Shown one piece after another: positions 20,469 through 28,700 of a DNA stretch of 37,745 nt. The number at the start of each line of letters is the position of its first letter. The first letter of the stretch is position 1. Below the pieces are notes generated by a model that worked only from the letters and a program-made list of their open reading frames with translations, was not told the DNA's origin and did not search any database. A program made the position numbers and the translations under genes. Source of the stretch: Nitrosomonas sp. (GTDB lineage Bacteria > Pseudomonadota > Gammaproteobacteria > Burkholderiales > Nitrosomonadaceae); the NCBI GenBank assembly GCA_021582655.1, contig CP091135.1:1047145-1084889 (forward strand). The letters run 5' to 3'.

Positions 20469-21848
20469 CTATACCAGGAAGTAACAAACCAAAGTAATCA
20501 CCACTACTCCGATTGCATTCAACATCAATCCTTCCCGTACCATATCGGTGATGGTAATGTAGCCGCTGCCGAACACGATAGCGTTCGGTGCGGTGGCGAC
20601 GGGCAGCATGAAGGCGCAGCTGGCGCTCATTGCAGCGGGTACCATCAACAATTTTGGATCGAGACCTGCGCCGAGTGCGGCGGAGGCCAGGATCGGCATC
20701 AGTAAAATCGTGGTTGCGGTGTTGCTGGTGGTTTCGGTCAGAAAGGTGACGGTCAACGCAAGAATTGTAATGATCAGCAGGGGGTGCAGACCGGCAAGCA
20801 CTGTCAAGTGATCGCCGATGGCACGGGATAGACCGGATTCGACAAACGCTTGCGCGATGGCGATACCCGCAGCGAATAAAATCAGAATCCCCCAAGGCAA
20901 CCGTTCGGCCGCTTTCCAATCAATCAATTTATCGCCACGTCCGTTCGGTACCAGAAACAGAATCACCACGGCGACCAATGCGACAATCGCATCGTTCGCG
21001 CTTTTCAGATCCAGCCATGTACTCCAGCCGCCGAAGGGTTCCAGGCGGGTCACCCAGGCGAGCGCGGTCAGCGCGAACACGATCAGTACGCGACGCTCTT
21101 CCGGTCGCCAGTCACCTGCGGGGGGGATGGTCAATTGGCCGCGGTAATCGAGTTTCCGCGTCAGCCACAATCCGGCAAGCGGAATAAAAATCAGCACCAC
21201 CGGCAATCCCCAGCTCATCCATTGTGAGAAGCTCACCGAGGTGCCGGTGAATTTCTCATATTGCTGCATGAACACCAGATTTGGCGGTGTGCCGATCGGC
21301 GTGCCCAATCCGCCGATGCTGCTGCCATACGCAATCGACAGCAACAACGGTGTCGCTAATTTCTTGTCTGGGCTTTGCGCGATCACAGCCAGTGCGATCG
21401 GCAGCATCATCAACACCGTCGCGGTATTCGAGATCCACATGCTCAACGCCGCGGTTGCAAGTATAAATCCGAACACGATGCGGCGACTGCTATTACCGCC
21501 GATGACGTTGACCAGTCCCAACGCAATACGCCGATGCGCACCGGAACGCTCCATCGCCACGGACAAAATGAATCCGCCGAGCATCAGTAAAATCAGTTCA
21601 TTGCCATATGCTGCCGCGATCTTGTCCTGCGGCAGGACGCCGGTCAACGGAAAAGCCGCCAGCGGGATGATGGATGTTGCGGGAATCGGGATCGGCTCAA
21701 AAATCCACCACACCACGCACAGCATTGCTATGGTACCGGTCCAGCAAGCCGGCGATTCCCAGCCGGAATGGCTCATAGCCAATCCCGTTGCGGCGGCCAG
21801 CATCGGTCCGGCCCAAAGTGCCCATTGGCGGTTTACAGCAATCGTCAT
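20469..21848 (-). CDS. DASS (SLC13) family anion:Na+ symporter
   Basis: A 459-residue inner-membrane transporter with about 11-12 hydrophobic segments. The two SNT substrate/Na+ motifs that define the family are present: SMWISNTATVLMMLP (about residues 137-151) and TETTSNTATTILLMP (about residue 370), as is the PVATAPNAIVFGSG signature near the C-terminus. Substrates in the family are dicarboxylates, citrate, sulfate or phosphate; the sequence does not decide between them. It lies downstream of exbB on the same strand with a 243-base spacer, so co-transcription with exbB is possible but not indicated. Confidence 0.9.
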   Translation of the reverse strand: MTIAVNRQWALWAGPMLAAATGLAMSHSGWESPACWTGTIAMLCVVWWIFEPIPIPATSIIPLAAFPLTGVLPQDKIAAAYGNELILLMLGGFILSVAMERSGAHRRIALGLVNVIGGNSSRRIVFGFILATAALSMWISNTATVLMMLPIALAVIAQSPDKKLATPLLLSIAYGSSIGGLGTPIGTPPNLVFMQQYEKFTGTSVSFSQWMSWGLPVVLIFIPLAGLWLTRKLDYRGQLTIPPAGDWRPEERRVLIVFALTALAWVTRLEPFGGWSTWLDLKSANDAIVALVAVVILFLVPNGRGDKLIDWKAAERLPWGILILFAAGIAIAQAFVESGLSRAIGDHLTVLAGLHPLLIITILALTVTFLTETTSNTATTILLMPILASAALGAGLDPKLLMVPAAMSASCAFMLPVATAPNAIVFGSGYITITDMVREGLMLNAIGVVVITLVCYFLV

Positions 21849-22091
21849 CGTGTCAGGCTGAAGAAATAAGTGCCTGCATCATGCCGCAGCCGCGGGGATG
21901 CGTCAATCGACCGGGTTTGAAGCATGCGCTTGACTGCGATCTCCGGGAGAAAGTCAGACTCTGCCGCGCGATTTATGCAGGTCTGTCGCAATTGGGATGG
22001 TACGTGATTGCGTGCTTGCGTCGGCTGCAGTGCCTGTAAGGAAAAAGCCACCGGTGTTTGATGGCCTGGGTTGTGCCGGCTATGGTTTGTG

Positions 22092-22850
22092 TCAGCAACC
22101 GCCGGCGTTGCGCCGGATTTCCGCCGGCATGGTTTCCGGGATGGCGGGTGATCTGGGGGTATGCTGTGAATGTGCCGATTCGCGGAGGGTGAGCAAGGCG
22201 AATAAATCATGGGAGAAGGCTTCCAGTCGTGTCAGCCAAATCCGGTTCTGACGTACAAAAGCGTTGTAGGATAACACTGCGGGAATAGCGACGGCCAAGC
22301 CCAGTGCGGTCATGATCAACGCTTCCCCCACCGGTCCGGCGACTTTATCCAAGGTGCTTTGGCCGGAGAGTCCGATTTGGATCAACGCATGATAGATACC
22401 CCATACGGTTCCGAATAGCCCGATGTACGGTGCCGCGGAACCTGCCGTGGCGATCAGCGTCAATCCGCCTTCAACTCGTGCGGCTTCCTGGTTGATGCCG
22501 TTGCGCAAAGTGCGGATGAGGTATTCGCTACTTGCACCCGCAGCGGCGGGATCGCCGGAGTTACGCAAGCTGGCGCCGGCAACCGATGCGACACCAAGTT
22601 TGGCGAGGTTGGCGAATGCCGTATCCGGTACCAGATTTCTCAACTCCCTATGCGCGGTTTCCAGCGAATCAAAGCGCCAGAAAGTGCTTAAAAATAACTT
22701 GGCACGACGTCGGGCGATGAAGTTAGCGAAACTTTTAGTGATAATCAGATACCAGCTGACGACCGATAGTGACAACAGTAATATCAGCACGCCGACGCCA
22801 ACCGCGTCCATCTGAGCGAGAAAATGCGAAAAACCGAGTTCTTGTTCCAT
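22092..22850 (-). CDS. exbB: ExbB/TolQ/MotA family proton channel protein
   Basis: Inner-membrane subunit that converts proton flow into mechanical energy for TonB- or Tol-type systems. The 252-residue protein has a first membrane helix (VGVLILLLSLSVVSWYLI, about residues 19-36) and the paired helices of the channel (LIATAGSAAPYIGLFGTVWGIYHAL and the GEALIMTALGLAVAIPAVLSYNAF segment), with the conserved GLFGTVWG and GEALxxTALGLxVAIPAV motifs. ATG at 22850 is preferred; a TTG one codon earlier is also possible with the AAGGA site. Its C-terminal tail (from about residue 228) is longer and rich in Pro, Ser and Arg. No exbD or tonB follows. It is divergent from the iron-controlled sigma factor gene, which fits a role in siderophore uptake. 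Confidence 0.92.
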   Translation of the reverse strand: MEQELGFSHFLAQMDAVGVGVLILLLSLSVVSWYLIITKSFANFIARRRAKLFLSTFWRFDSLETAHRELRNLVPDTAFANLAKLGVASVAGASLRNSGDPAAAGASSEYLIRTLRNGINQEAARVEGGLTLIATAGSAAPYIGLFGTVWGIYHALIQIGLSGQSTLDKVAGPVGEALIMTALGLAVAIPAVLSYNAFVRQNRIWLTRLEAFSHDLFALLTLRESAHSQHTPRSPAIPETMPAEIRRNAGGC

Positions 22851-22932
22851 CAATCTGTTTTCCTTACGATTTGGATGTTGGTGTTGGCAGGTTGTTAAAA
22901 AACGATCTGCATCGCCATTGCGGCAAAAATGT

Positions 22933-23018
22933 TTTTCAACGGTTCGCGGAATGGTTGCCGGGCGAATACAGAGATGACGGATTGCATTGCCGGTTTTTTA
23001 TTGGCAGACCGTTGAAAA
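22933..23018. repeat. 11-base inverted repeat pair upstream of exbB
   Basis: TTTTCAACGGT (22933-22943) and ACCGTTGAAAA (23008-23018) are exact inverted complements 64 bases apart. The intervening sequence has no gene. The spacing is too wide for an operator; this could be the remains of a small element. Confidence 0.5.
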
Positions 23019-23052
23019 GCTATCTATTTCATTACAATGTAGCGAGTAGTTG

Positions 23053-23081
23053 TTTACAGTTTAAATGAGAATGATTATTAT
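23053..23081 (+). promoter_or_regulatory. Sigma-70-type promoter for the ECF sigma gene
   Basis: TTTACA (23053-23058), 17-base spacer, TATTAT (23076-23081). Transcription would start near 23088 and run rightward into the sigma factor region, giving a leader of roughly 355 bases. The Fur box overlaps the spacer and -10. Confidence 0.7.
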
Positions 23082-23082
23082 T
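23064..23082. promoter_or_regulatory. Fur box upstream of the ECF sigma gene
   Basis: AATGAGAATGATTATTATT. The central TGAGAATGATTATTA matches the 7-1-7 Fur consensus TGATAATnATTATCA at 12 of 14 defined positions. It covers the -10 of the rightward promoter, the standard position for iron-dependent repression. It is 214 bases from the exbB start on the other side and could also affect that gene. Confidence 0.8.
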
Positions 23083-23188
23083 AATGCGTGAAATATTTTT
23101 TGTATGCGGTGAATACTGCAAGTATCAGAAAAATATCTTCAGCATATAAACACTTAAGTAACGGCAAGGCCGGAGAGGAAAAACCGGT

Positions 23189-23446
23189 GTGGATTGCCGA
23201 GGTGCGATAGAAATCAGTTTCCAGCCAGCGAACAGCGCTTCAATTGCTTGTCAGCCAGCCATCACTGAAAACAAAGGGATGGCTATGGGCTTCAACAACT
23301 ATTCAAACAAATCGAAACAATGCCGGTTGTCACGGGTGAGCGATCGGAATCCGTTGATTGCTGCAGTGTATGCAGCTGTATTGTTTTTCCGGAATGGCGA
23401 TCGCCATTACGTCCGCTCCGATTTTTCGGCGACTGGCGGCGCATGA
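23189..23446 (+). CDS. Possible leader ORF coupled to the sigma factor gene
   Basis: An 85-codon frame starting at GTG, 9 bases after a good AGAGGA site. Its TGA stop overlaps the ATG of the sigma factor (ATGA), the usual geometry of translational coupling. The protein (rich in Asn, Ser, Ala, Arg) matches no family I know and contains no membrane segment. It lies wholly within the long leader of the Fur-controlled transcript. It could be a genuine small protein, a leader that couples translation, or chance. Confidence 0.3.
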   Translation: MDCRGAIEISFQPANSASIACQPAITENKGMAMGFNNYSNKSKQCRLSRVSDRNPLIAAVYAAVLFFRNGDRHYVRSDFSATGGA

Positions 23447-23979
23447 TGAAATTAGTGGACGATTGGGTCGGTCAAATCGATATTTTGTTTATCGCCAATC
23501 GCGCGCAATTGCGGCGGGTGGCGTACAAAGTATTAGGCGATTGGGATCGCGCCGACGATGTGGTGCAGGACGCGTATCTTAAGATTTGCGAATGCTCCGG
23601 CCAGAGTACGACAGTGAAGCAGCCGCTGGCGTATTTATTCCGGATCGTCAGGAACATGGCGATCGATCAATACCGCCGCGCTGTTTTCGAATCGGATTTG
23701 TTCGGCTTGGACGAAGAAGGATTGTCGGTACCGGACAGGTTGGGCACGCCGGAAGCACACGCCATCCATCGGCAGAGTCTCGAGCGTGTTGCCCAAGCAC
23801 TGAACAATTTACCCGAACGCACCAGAAAAGTGTTTGAACGTTACCGAATTGACGGTTATACGCACCGGATGATTGCGGAGGAATTGGATATTTCGATTTC
23901 GCTCGTCAATATCCTGATTCATGAGGCGGCGCGTCAATGCAAAAGCAGTCTGACGATAACGCCTGACGAGGAAAAATAA
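23443..23979 (+). CDS. ECF sigma factor, iron-starvation type (FecI/PvdS/OrbS-like)
   Basis: A 178-residue sigma-70 family protein with region 2 ([25 protein letters not shown] ... [19 protein letters not shown], about residues 25-85) and region 4 ([44 protein letters not shown], about residues 120-163). The [11 protein letters not shown] and the [16 protein letters not shown] motifs are those of iron-starvation sigma factors. ATG at 23443 (or 23446) is chosen as the family start; the frame is open upstream to 23320. There is no FecR-type anti-sigma gene next to it. Its place directly before mbtH and the synthetases and behind a Fur box matches PvdS- or OrbS-type regulators that activate siderophore synthesis without an anti-sigma partner. 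Confidence 0.9.
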   Translation: MMKLVDDWVGQIDILFIANRAQLRRVAYKVLGDWDRADDVVQDAYLKICECSGQSTTVKQPLAYLFRIVRNMAIDQYRRAVFESDLFGLDEEGLSVPDRLGTPEAHAIHRQSLERVAQALNNLPERTRKVFERYRIDGYTHRMIAEELDISISLVNILIHEAARQCKSSLTITPDEEK

Positions 23980-23998
23980 CCCGTCCGGGTTATTTTTT
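23973..23998 (+). terminator. Terminator at the end of the sigma factor gene
   Basis: AAAATAACCC (23973-23982), loop GTCC, GGGTTATTTT (23987-23996) and further T. The TAA stop of the sigma gene is in the left arm. It separates the sigma transcript from the mbtH operon, so the latter needs its own promoter. Confidence 0.85.
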
Positions 23999-24029
23999 GT
24001 ATTCTTCATCAATCGATTCGTCTTGTCTG

Positions 24030-24048
24030 AATAAGAAGCATTCTTATT
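24030..24048. promoter_or_regulatory. Fur-like palindrome upstream of mbtH
   Basis: AATAAGAA-GCA-TTCTTATT, a perfect 8-base inverted repeat. Set against the extended Fur site AAATGAGAATnATTCTCATTT the match is about 16 of 20 positions. TTGTCT (24023-24028), 16 bases, TATTTA (24045-24050) would be a matching sigma-70 promoter overlapping it. I did not find a convincing TAAA/CGTC pair for an OrbS/PvdS-type promoter at the same place. Confidence 0.6.
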
Positions 24049-24089
24049 TAGTAAACATTATCACTGCATTTGATTATAAGGAAATTGCT

Positions 24090-24305
24090 ATGACGAGTTG
24101 TTTTGACCGCGAGGACGGCGTGTTCCGGGTACTGGTCAATCACGAAGAACAATACTCCATCTGGCCGGAGTGGAAGGCTATTCCGGGCGGCTGGCGGGAT
24201 ACCGGGGTATTGGGTGACAAAAAAACCTGTCTGGACCATATCGAATCGGTTTGGACCGACATGCGCCCGCTCAGTTTGCGCCGCTTCATGGATCAATCCG
24301 CGTAG
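24090..24305 (+). CDS. mbtH: MbtH-like protein
   Basis: A 71-residue chaperone-like partner that binds adenylation domains of non-ribosomal peptide synthetases and is often needed for their activity. All family landmarks are present: [19 protein letters not shown] (residues about 17-35), then [18 protein letters not shown] near the C-terminus with the two invariant Trp of the family. ATG at 24090 has AAGGA 7 bases upstream. First gene of the biosynthetic operon, 12 bases before the thioesterase gene. Confidence 0.97.
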   Translation: MTSCFDREDGVFRVLVNHEEQYSIWPEWKAIPGGWRDTGVLGDKKTCLDHIESVWTDMRPLSLRRFMDQSA

Positions 24306-24317
24306 CGCCGGTTTCCG

Positions 24318-25055
24318 ATGTCAGTCCCACTTACGTTGTTTTGTTTTCCTTGCGCCGGTGCCAGCGCGGTGATGTATTTGCGTTGGCGCCGGTTTATGCC
24401 GTCGTGGATCGAAGTGATGCCGGTGGAATTGCCGGGACGCGGCGCGCGCTTGGACGAAATCCGGCAAGAAAACTGCCTCGAGTTGACGGAAATGCTCTAC
24501 CGGGAAATCGCGGACGCGGCGCCTCGGCGCTATGCCCTGTTCGGTCACAGTATGGGCGCATTACTTGCATTCGGCGTCGCGCAAAGATTGCACGCGCAGC
24601 AACTTCCGTTGCCTGCCGCGCTGCTGGTCGCCGGATGTGCCGCACCGTCGCGTCAGGATAGCGAACGCTACCGCCAAATCCGTGGGGACGCTGCGCTGAT
24701 CGCGGAGCTGGGTAAGCAAGGCGGCACCCCGGAGGAAGTGTTCAACAATCCGGAATTGCTCGCGATGACGCTGGATTTATTGCGCGTCGATTACCGCGTG
24801 TGCGGCAGTTTCCAGTATGACGAACAAGCATCATTGCCCGTTTCCGTTCATTGTTTCGGTGGACGGGCGGACGATATCAAGCCGGAACGTCTGGACGAAT
24901 GGCGGCGGGAAAGCAATCGGCGCTTCACCTTGGATTGGTTCGACGGTGGACATTTTTTTCTGCGCCAATCGGAAGAATGGTTTATCCACGTATTGACAAA
25001 ACGGTTGCTGGAAAGCCGGATAGGAGCTGTGCGTGACTTCTCTGCAACAGCTTGA
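24318..25055 (+). CDS. Type II thioesterase
   Basis: A 245-residue alpha/beta hydrolase of the GrsT/TycF type that removes wrong or stalled acyl groups from carrier proteins of the synthetases. The start LTLFCFPCAGASAVMYLRW is the family signature; the nucleophile is in GHSMG (Ser about residue 76), the acidic residue is in the GGRADDIKPERLDEW segment and the catalytic His in FDGGHFFL (about residue 217). It overlaps the phosphopantetheinyl transferase gene by 23 bases. It is free-standing and so distinct from a chain-releasing thioesterase, which is expected downstream. Confidence 0.95.
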   Translation: MSVPLTLFCFPCAGASAVMYLRWRRFMPSWIEVMPVELPGRGARLDEIRQENCLELTEMLYREIADAAPRRYALFGHSMGALLAFGVAQRLHAQQLPLPAALLVAGCAAPSRQDSERYRQIRGDAALIAELGKQGGTPEEVFNNPELLAMTLDLLRVDYRVCGSFQYDEQASLPVSVHCFGGRADDIKPERLDEWRRESNRRFTLDWFDGGHFFLRQSEEWFIHVLTKRLLESRIGAVRDFSATA

Positions 25056-25701
25056 AGCGGTACCGGCGGTGATCTCGGCGGATATGACAATCTGGTTGCT
25101 CGAATTCGATTGTGCCGTAACCGGGCTGACGTGCGACTGGTCGCTGCTCAGCGCGGAAGAAAAAAGCCGGGCGCGGGATTTTCACCGGCGGCAAGATCAA
25201 ATTCGCTTCGTTTCGTCCCATGCCGCACTGCGCCGCTTACTGGCGGCGCATACCGGCGTGCCGCCGGAGCAACTGCGGTTTGGCGTCGGACCGCAGGGCA
25301 AGCCGTATTTACCGCAATATCCTGATTTACAATTTAATCTGTCGCATGCCGGGACTTTCGCGCTGTTTGCGCTATCGGTGCGCGGCGCGGTCGGCGTCGA
25401 CATCGAGTCGCGTCATCGCGATACCGCCGGTTTGGCCGAATATGTGCTGTCCCCCCTCGAGCGTGCGCAGGCGTGGTGGTCCGGGCCGCGTTTTATCGAG
25501 CTCTGGGTGGCAAAAGAAGCGGTTCTGAAAGCGCTGGGATTGGGGATCGCCGAATATCTGCAGGCCGTCTCGGTGCTCCCCGGTGACGATGGCGGTTATT
25601 CCATCGTGCATCAGCAACCGGCATGGGGAGCCATCAGCGCCTGGCCTGTCGATGTACCGCAACATTACGCCGCGGCGATGGCCGTGATTCGCGAATCCTG
25701 A
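25033..25701 (+). CDS. Sfp-type 4'-phosphopantetheinyl transferase
   Basis: Converts apo carrier domains to the holo form using CoA, so it activates the three megasynthases downstream. The 222-residue length is typical of the Sfp/EntD group. The metal and CoA motifs are visible: VGVDIESRHRD (about residues 118-128) and ELWVAKEAVLKALGLG (about residues 156-171), and the upstream PQGKPYLPQYPDLQFNLSHAG segment carries the usual GKP...FNLSHS-type motif. The start is GTG at 25033 with TAGGAG 6 bases before it, inside the end of the thioesterase gene. An own dedicated transferase suggests the cluster is a self-contained unit. Confidence 0.95.
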   Translation: MTSLQQLEAVPAVISADMTIWLLEFDCAVTGLTCDWSLLSAEEKSRARDFHRRQDQIRFVSSHAALRRLLAAHTGVPPEQLRFGVGPQGKPYLPQYPDLQFNLSHAGTFALFALSVRGAVGVDIESRHRDTAGLAEYVLSPLERAQAWWSGPRFIELWVAKEAVLKALGLGIAEYLQAVSVLPGDDGGYSIVHQQPAWGAISAWPVDVPQHYAAAMAVIRES

Positions 25702-25797
25702 CAGGTAATCGGAAAGTGTCGTGCATCAGGGATTTTCAAATAAACCGGAAGCGCTGATCGATCGCCTGTCGAATCTGTTTTTCACACCGTACAAGCT

Positions 25798-28700
25798 ATG
25801 AATACAAGACTGATTCCAAATCGAGATTTTCCAGTGAACCTGGTAACGCACCTGCAAAAACTGGCGCAGGAGCGTCCACATGATACCGCGCTCGTGACCG
25901 TTGCTGCAGCCGATGAACAATTGATTGAACAGCGTTTTGATTACCGGACGCTCGATCAGCGCGTCAAGGCTTTCGCGGCGGTGTTGCAAGATTGCGTGCC
26001 ACCGGGTGAACGCGCGTTATTGCTGATGGAAAACGATGCGCACTATGTCATCGGTTTTCTCGCATGCCTCTATGCCGGGGTGATCGCAGTGCCGGTGTTT
26101 CCGCCGGAATCGGTGCGCGAACAGCATATGGCAAGACTGCTGGCGATCGCCGCCGACGCGCAAGCCCGATGCATTGTCACCACCGGTGATTCGTTGCCTC
26201 TGCTGGGCGATGCCGGCCTGACCCGGCTTTCCGGCATGGCGGTATTGACGGTGGATACCGCCGACAGCAGTCGCGCGCAGGATTGGCGGGTATTTGAGCC
26301 GCAAGGCGAAGACATCGCGTTTTTGCAATACACTTCCGGTTCCACCGCTACGCCCAAAGGGGTCATGGTCAGCCATCATAACCTGATGACCAATGCCCGG
26401 GTATTCGAAGAAGGGATGTCGATCGCTGCGGACGATATCTTCGTCAGCTGGCTGCCGCTGTATCACGATATGGGATTGATCGGAGGATTGCTGCAACCGA
26501 TACACCGCGCGGTGCCGGTAATTTTGATGACACCGAAATTTTTTGTGGAACGGCCGATACGCTGGCTGGAGGTGATCTCGCGTTACCGGGCTACCGTCAG
26601 CGGCGCACCGAATTTCGCGTTTCAATTATGTGCCGACCGCGTCAGAACTTCGCAACTGCAAGCATTGGATTTGTCTTGCTGGCGGGTCGCGTTCTGCGGC
26701 GCGGAGCCGGTGCGGCAGGACACCATGCGTGCATTTGTCGAGCGTTTCGCGTCGGCCGGTTTTCCCGCGGGAACAATTTATCCTTGTTACGGCCTGGCGG
26801 AAGCAACGCTGTTCGTAACCGGCGGTGTGCGTGGCGAGGGCATGAAAGTACATGCGTTTACACCCGGGTCGCTGGCGCAAGGCAAGGCGGAACCGGCCGA
26901 TACGGGTATTCCGGTGGTTGCTTGCGGTTTTCCCGCATCCGGTCATGCGGTCAGAATTGTCGATCCGGGAACGCTGATTGCATTACCGGACGGTTGTGTC
27001 GGCGAAATCTGGACTACGGGCGACAGTTTGGCCCAAGGCTACTGGCAGCGTCCCGAAGAAAGTGCCGAAGCCTTTGTGCATCAGGACGGATCACGCTGGC
27101 TGCGCACCGGCGATCTCGGTTTCGTTCACGCGCGACAACTCCACATCATGGGGCGGCGCAAGGATCTGATCATTATTCGTGGCCAAAACATTTATCCGCA
27201 AGATATCGAATTGGTGATCGAAGAGGAAGTCGAGGCGGTGCGTAAGGGCCGGGTCGCGGTATTTTCCGTAGAACTTGAAGATGGCGAAGGCATCGGGGTT
27301 GCTGCCGAAATTTCGCGCAGCATGCAAAAATTGGTGGGTGCGGACACGCTGGTGCAAGTGCTCGGAGAAGCGGTCAGCGCCGGTTGTCATGAACCGTTGT
27401 CGGTTGCGGTGCTGCTGAATCCGGGTGCGTTACCGAAAACGTCAAGTGGAAAATTGCAGCGTACGGCCTGCCGGCAAGGCTGGCTTGACCGCACCTTGGA
27501 TGCGTACGCTATTTATGAGCACGGCCATTTCGTGCTGGGCGGCGGCAACCGGCCGGATCAATTCCTGCTGGACGATATCGAGAGCGAGGTTGCGGCGATC
27601 TGGGCGGCGGTGCTGAATCGCACCGAATTCGGGCGCGACGATCATTTTTTCGCTGCCGGAGGCAACTCGCTGAAAGCGGTACAAGCAGTGGCGCGTATTT
27701 GCGATCGCTGGAACATTCCCTTTACCCCGCGCAGTTTATTTCAATACCCGCGGTTGCACGAATGCGCTGCGGAAATCAGGCAGCTCGTTGCGAAACGCGA
27801 AACGCTACCGGCATGTGCCGATGATAACCGTAAGATACCGCAATGCGATCGGACCGGTGTGTTGCCACTATCGCATGGCCAGCAACGGTTATGGTTTTTA
27901 TGGCAACTTGATCCCGCCGGTACCGCCTACCATGTGCAGCACGCAGTCCAGTTGGCCGGCGCATTGGATTTGCAGGTATTACGCGAAAGTTTCGCCGATT
28001 TGACCGGGCGGCATGAGTCGTTGCGCACGATTTTTCGTGCGAATGATGACGGTACTGCGGAGCAGGTGATTTTACCGTCGGTGTTGTTACCATTTGAAGT
28101 GATCGATTTGTCGACGGTACTCAAATCGGAACATGACCGGCGCATCCCGGAGGAATCCGCGCATTTGCTGGCGCAGCCGTTCGATTTGACCCAAGGCCCG
28201 CTGCTGCGGGTTGCCGTCATCCGCCTGGAAGCGCATCAGCACGTGCTGGTAATCGTGATGCACCATATCATTGCCGACGGTGCGTCGATGCAGATTCTGT
28301 TCGACGAGCTGGCGGCCTGTTATCAGGCGCGCGTACAAGGAAAAAGCGCCGATCTTGCGCCGTTGCCGGTCCAGTACGCGGATTACGCGCGATGGCATCT
28401 GCATTGGCTGGAAGAAGGCGAGAAAGCTAATCAGCTGGCTTATTGGAAAAACTATTTAGGTATCGAGCATACCGTGTTGCAGCTGCCGGTGGACCGTGCC
28501 CGGCAGCCGGTAACCGGTTACCGGGCGGCACGCTGCCGGTTCGATTTGCCGGATGACGTCGTGCAATCGTTGCGGCAATTGCCGGCGGCACGCGGCGTAA
28601 CGGTATTTATGGGGCTGCTTGCGGCATTTCAGGCGCTGTTGTTCCGGCATACGGGCCAATCCGATATCCGTGTCGGTGTACCGGTGGCGAACCGCAATCG

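Noticed and set aside
21788-22210. Open frames on both strands between the DASS transporter and exbB, considered as exbD or tonB
   Set aside because: No membrane helix with the ExbD Asp motif and no TonB-like proline-rich or C-terminal fold; composition looks like chance frames.
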